Shown piece after piece: positions 59,450 to 64,000 of a stretch of DNA of 64,000 nt. This DNA comes from Nepenthes gracilis. Its lineage: Eukaryota; Streptophyta; Magnoliopsida; Caryophyllales; Nepenthaceae. The DNA is taken from positions 11,968,308 through 12,032,307 of the forward strand of contig BSYO01000020.1 in the NCBI GenBank assembly GCA_033239525.1. The letters are read 5' to 3'. The notes under the pieces were generated by a model, which saw only the letters and a program-made list of their open reading frames with translations, was not told where the DNA came from and made no database searches. Numbering within the stretch: the stretch's first letter is position 1; each line of letters begins with the position of its first letter. The position numbers and the translations under genes were made by a program.

Positions 59450-60247
59450 CTCATTGGTAAAATAAGTCCGGGTATTTATCCCGAATTTTATTTTCCTGCT
59501 CCCATGTGGCCTTTTCATACAAGTGATTCTTCCATAAGACCATGACCAATGGTATAATCTTTGTCTGAAGCACCTGATCTCGGTGACCTAAAATTTGAAT
59601 TGATTTCCTGACGTACGTCAAATCTTCGTTAATCCTCAATAGTTCATACTCAATAATAAGCGTCGGATTCTAAAGATGCTTCTGTAATATCGACATGTGA
59701 AAAACATTGTGTACCTCCTCCAAATTAGGTGGTAAAGATCATCGATAGGCTACTTCACCAACTTTCTCCAAGATTTCAAATGCTCCAATGAACCTTGGCT
59801 TTAATTTCCCATTGATCCCAACTCTCGAGATTCTCTTTGATGGTGATATATTCAAAAAGGCATATTTTTCGACTCAAAACTTAGCTCTGATCTCTTTCTA
59901 TTAGCGTAACTCTTTTGTTTACTTATGACAACCTTTAATTTTTCGTTGATCAACCTGACCTTATTTGATATTTCCTTAATAATCTTCGATCCCAAAAGCT
60001 GTCTATTGCCCGTTTCTTCTCAATGAATCGGGGAATAATATTTTCTCCCATACAAAGCTTCAAACGTGGTCATCCCAATACTTGATTGATGATTATTATT
60101 ATAAACAAATTCCGCCAATACTAAGTGATCAATACAATTACCTTTCAACTCCAAAACCGGAACTTTTAGCATGTTCTCCAAAATATGGATAGTTCGCTCC
60201 AATTGCCTATCCATTTGTAGATGATAAGCTATGCTAAATTTTAAACT
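59450..60247 (-). pseudogene. Tekay-like integrase end and chromodomain, 5' cut
   Basis: On the minus strand from 60247: LKFSIAYHLQMDRQLERTIH, then LVLAEFVYNNNHQSSIGMTTFEALYGRK (integrase core end). After a degraded stretch at 60019-59640 comes a chromodomain-like end (RDQVLQTKIIPLVMVLWKNH, ATWEQENKIRDKYPDLF) that stops at 59451. The frame is interrupted at 60248 by the LTR-like block, so the rest of pol should lie beyond the right edge of the window. Confidence 0.8.
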
Positions 60248-63200
60248 TGTACCGTAATATCCTAAATATTTTTAATTTAATTTTATTTTTTAATTATGAT
60301 AGTTATTTTTAGTGATTTTTAGACACAAAGTTTTATAATTCGCGTTGAAAATATGAGCTTAAAGTATATAGACCGTTGAATTGGTTTTAGATATTTGAGC
60401 CTAATAAATTTAGAGTATTTAGATCGATGGATTTTATTTAGATATTTAGACTATTGATTAAAGTTTAGAGTTAAATAGAAAATTTAGTTAATTTTAGATC
60501 AAACTAATTAAATAAATATTTATCTTGTAAATTTTAGTGTATTAGGATTTGTTGACTAAAAATATAATTAATTTAAAAGAAATTAAAATATTATGAATTA
60601 AGACCAAACTTTTAAATATTATTATAAGGAAAGTTAGATAGTTAATTAAATAATTACTTAATATTTTTAATGAGATATAAATATATAATATATAAAATGG
60701 TGGTGATGATGATGATGCCGTGGGGAAAATAAAGGAAAATAAAGAAAGAGAAAGGGGAAAGGAGAAAAAAAGAAAAAAAAAGGGGAAGAAAAAGGAAAGG
60801 AGAAGAAGAATGAGAAGAAGGAAAGGAGATGAAAGAAAGGAAAAAACGGCGTGTGAGGGTTGCGGCGAGGAGGAATGAAGGAATTGATAGTCTAAATAGA
60901 AACCTAACGGAACCCTAAATAATTCCCCTTCGTTATGTAAGGAGACGGTGGGGAAGGAAGTCGAGGGAGAAAACCTAGCTGTATAGTCGTCGCCTCTATT
61001 CCTCACCGCTGCCACTGTTAATCGCCATTATGAATCTAGGCAAAAGTCGCTGCATCTGCAGTCGAAGTTGCTATTGTTGGTTGGTCGTGTCACCGCCGTC
61101 GTCAATTTGTGCGCTGCAATTGTTACTGGAAGAAGAACACGAAATTGAGGCAAGTAATCTTCTAATTATTGTAAGAAAATCTTCCTCTTCTTATTGTTGA
61201 TGTTGATTCTCTCGTTACATGTGAGGTTCCGGATTTGTGAACCCGACAATTATGAGGTGATTAGTATGTTAATGATCAATACTAATCTTATGGGATGATT
61301 AAGGTTTGTATCGGAAGAAAAATCAAGAAAATTATTCGGGTGCGGGAGCTGCGGGAGCCTTGCCAAGAGGCTTGCATTCTTTGGCGCTCGAGCCGTGGCT
61401 CGAGCGGAAAATTCAGAATCGAGCGGCGGACAGCCGTTGCGCGGCCGAGGTCCTGTATAAAAGTCGCGCCGAGTTCCTTCTCTCGTTCATTTCGCACGGG
61501 CCGAGGGTTTTTTTAGAGAGAGAGGGAGTGCGATTCTAGAGAGAGAAGGAAGGAGATCGAGCCCGGGAGTCCGATTCCGCCCCGAGGGCAGGTATAAAGG
61601 TGAAAGCACGCGTCGAGGCAAGTGTTCTCATATCCACTTCTCGTTCTCTTTCGATGTTTTGTGTATTTTCGTTGGGTATTTTGTGTTGATACCCACGGGG
61701 AACGTTAGAATCTCGAAACCCATGCCTTGAGGTCCAAGAAAATGTAGTTAGTTGTCCGAATCATGTCCGATTCGCCCGGGTGGGTTTTACCGAAACCCTA
61801 ACCTACGGGATTTTGGGGGTTTCCCGTTTCCCGGCCTTGTACCACAAAATTGACCTCAAAATTGGAATCCCCACGTCCCAATGATGCATATATGTCTGCC
61901 GCGGGTCCGATCTTGCACGTTTGGACCCGTTCGCAGCGTCCGAACCCGTTAAAGGGGCGCTGTTACTGTTCACCCGAGACAGAAGGTGGATTTTGCGCGT
62001 TGTCACCTTCGTGAAATGATGAAATGATACTAGAATATGAATACCCGTATCCCAATTGTGTGTATATATCGACCGGATGCCGAATCTCGCAAGATTTGAC
62101 CCGTTCGTGGCATCCGGGAGTCTTGAAATAATCCCGTGATTGTTTATCCACAATTAAAGGGGAAGTGACATGCTTCCATCATCGTGATAAGTTAAATCGA
62201 ACCCAAATGTGAAGTCTCGTGTACAAAGAGTGTGTACGAATCCACCGGACGTCTGATTTCCAAGTATCGAACCGTGTACGGCGTCCGGGTGTTCAAATGA
62301 GATCCGATCATGATCACCCAAAACGAAATGAGGAATGTAAAGTAATATGCCTCCATAATTGTATTGAAAGTAACATTTAAATGTTTAAACGCAAATGTAA
62401 GCCCCGAATATGAATCCGTGTGCTGGAGGCAAGGGAATGAGTCTCGAAGGTTCCAAAGTGACTCGTGATCGTTTGAGGTATGAAATCTAATCTCTATTGT
62501 GTACTTGGATTGATTGTTGTGATTAAGGGAACTGGATCCCGAAGGAAGTCGAATTGAACTTGTGATGCTTTGTTGTGGATTAAGGAAATTGAGTCCCATT
62601 GGATATCATGAACCGTGATGTGAATGGAAGGGAGTCCACATTGTGCTTGTGATGATATGATCTCCTGGATGGAGATGTGTTTGATGATGTAATCTCCTGG
62701 TTGGAGATGATTGTGATGGGAATGAGATTTCCCGAGATGTGATTGTGTGGCAAATGTGAATTTCCCTCTCCAAGTGTTGAACCTAATCTTGAAACTAGGA
62801 CCCTGAGTCGTATGGGTAGTATTCTTTAGTATACCATGTCCATCGCGGTGTGAACCCGAGGAATACCTGGCCACGTATTTCGGCCGCTTGTGGGGAGCGG
62901 GTGATGTACGTGGTACGCTTTAGGAAACTAATGTGGAAGAACGAGGATTGCCACGACCCCGGGGGTGTGGGGTGTCTCATCGACGCTACATATTGAGATG
63001 TAGTCGTCTGTGATGATTGTTGCATGGATGCAACCGAGGGTCATGTGCTACCGGCCTAAAATAGTAGCCGTAGCTTTAGAATGTGTAGCGAACACATTCT
63101 GTCATCGCTTCTCTCGCATCGTTGGTTAGTACGATCTACTAGCCGGGGTCCGCAAAGATGATATAATAATAAAAATGAATAATGCCCAATCGATGAACCC

Positions 63201-64000
63201 TGTGAATCAAATGATTCAAGATATAATCGTAAAAACTGTGGTGAGAACCGTGAGAATCTTGTGAATCCAAATGATGACCAATCAGTATAATTGTGAGAAC
63301 CGTGGGAATCAAGTGACTCCAGTTGTTCCCGTTCCCTCTCCTGTTCCCTGATTTTGGAGAGTATGTGTTCCCTCCCGTTTCAGTCCTTGTACATGTCTTG
63401 GAGGGGTGTTTATGATTATACTTGCTGAGCTGTTAGCTCACTTTTGCTGTTTGATGTTCTTCCTTTCAGATGAGAACACTTAACCAGCGCCTGATAGTTA
63501 GAGCAAGGAGAGGCTTACTTGATGAGATTGGCTGGACGGCGGCGCAGTAAAGATTTGGACTCAGAGTTGGATCGGATTTTAAGCAGCCACTTAGAGTTGG
63601 GCATGGCTCATTATTGTTATTGTTTTATGGTTTTGTTATATTTCCGCATTTGTGATGAATTAGTATGCTTCCGCGTCTGTATATTTATGTTTTGAGTTTG
63701 GTTTCATTAGATGGCATCTCTCTAGATCCAGTATAGTAAATAGGAGTACTGTATTGGAGCCATGGATGATATGGTAGTGCTTGTGATCTGTGTGGCGTGT
63801 TGGAGGCTTTGAGTCAAGCCTTTTGTTTAGATGTGTGCTTGTGCAGGATATTATTTTAACAGGTTGTATTTTTGGTTTTCGTCCAATTGTAGAGGAAACT
63901 CTGCCGGATTTTCTGTAGAGGTTCATAGTTTAATTATGGGCTTAGGGTTGGGTTGACATTGACGGAGGTTATTCGATGGAGAATAATCCGTTCCGTCACA
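60248..64000 (+). repeat. LTR-like block, at least 3.75 kb, to the window edge
   Basis: It begins TGTACCGTAATATCC, interrupting the integrase frame, and the window ends exactly at TTCCGTCACA, the LTR end form also seen at 46080 and 14373 (reverse orientation). Two AGGCAAGT motifs (61148-61155 and 61616-61623) and a TATAAAAG at 61456-61463 suggest an LTR with a promoter, perhaps composite. A minisatellite-like stretch of CCTGGATGGAGATG-type words lies near 62660-62760. The frames on either strand have no recognised domain. The target duplication (AAACT at 60243-60247) would have to be confirmed just past the window. Confidence 0.6.
61385..61463 (+). promoter_or_regulatory. Hairpin and TATA box of the LTR-like block
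   Basis: A perfect 10-bp stem (CGCTCGAGCC, GT loop, GGCTCGAGCG) at 61385-61406 is followed by TATAAAAG at 61456-61463 and a GAGAGA-rich leader. This arrangement would suit an LTR promoter with an upstream palindromic element. Confidence 0.6.

Noticed and set aside
62494..62874. 126-codon minus-strand ORF, His/Ser-rich
   Set aside because: It is antisense within the LTR-like block at 60248-64000, in a region of short repeated words (GGAGATG, TGTGAT); no domain seen.

Overview
This window is nuclear DNA of a flowering plant, probably a eudicot. The evidence is intron-split plant genes, very AT-rich spacers, and a dense nest of Ty3/gypsy and Ty1/copia LTR retrotransposons. I found no prokaryotic features, no CRISPR array, and no rRNA or tRNA gene I could support. 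About two thirds of the window is LTR-retrotransposon sequence, almost all degenerate. The only two recognisable host genes are both broken.

Layout. (1) 1-4936: the 3' part of a plus-strand chromovirus (gag, protease, RT, RNase H, integrase, chromodomain, PPT, 3' LTR). (2) 5030-9880, minus strand: a decayed, intron-containing copy of a NOL10/ENP2-like nucleolar WD40 gene with several frameshifts. (3) 10378-18041, minus strand: a full-length related chromovirus bounded by the 5-bp duplication GAAAC. It has lost RT, RNase H and most of integrase, and carries a nested 2.8-kb solo LTR at 14373-17189 (duplication GATAG). (4) 18047-22250: remnants of a SIRE-like copia element with an envelope-like downstream reading frame, then a solo LTR. 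(5) 23070-24240: diverged tandem repeats. (6) 25220-30369: a 5.1-kb inverted repeat with arms of about 2.34 kb around a 461-bp spacer; both arms keep a short hydrophobic ORF.

(7) 33071-41635, plus strand: an XTH8-like xyloglucan endotransglucosylase/hydrolase gene in four exons. A 5.1-kb copia element (33543-38685, antisense) sits in intron 1. The exon-2 boundary is present three times. Exon 3 has an in-frame stop, a lost splice acceptor and a changed residue next to the catalytic glutamate. (8) 41922-64000: stacked gypsy remnants. They are a 1.7-kb LTR, an antisense RNase H/integrase fragment, and a plus-strand Tat-like element (44606-53450) interrupted by two solo LTRs with perfect duplications (CAAAG, TAGGC). 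After these come a 3.8-kb LTR-like block, a minus-strand Tekay-like 3' end with its 2.1-kb LTR, and a further LTR-like block whose end (CCGTCACA) coincides with the last base of the window.

The genes do not work together as a pathway. The window records repeated insertion into a gene-poor region with loss of both host genes. The observations most worth following are the long inverted repeat with its paired ORFs, duplications that cross intron/exon boundaries in both dead genes, the RT-less chromovirus, minisatellites at the same place in two related LTRs, and CGCTCGAGC motifs just upstream of TATA boxes in two neighbouring LTRs.
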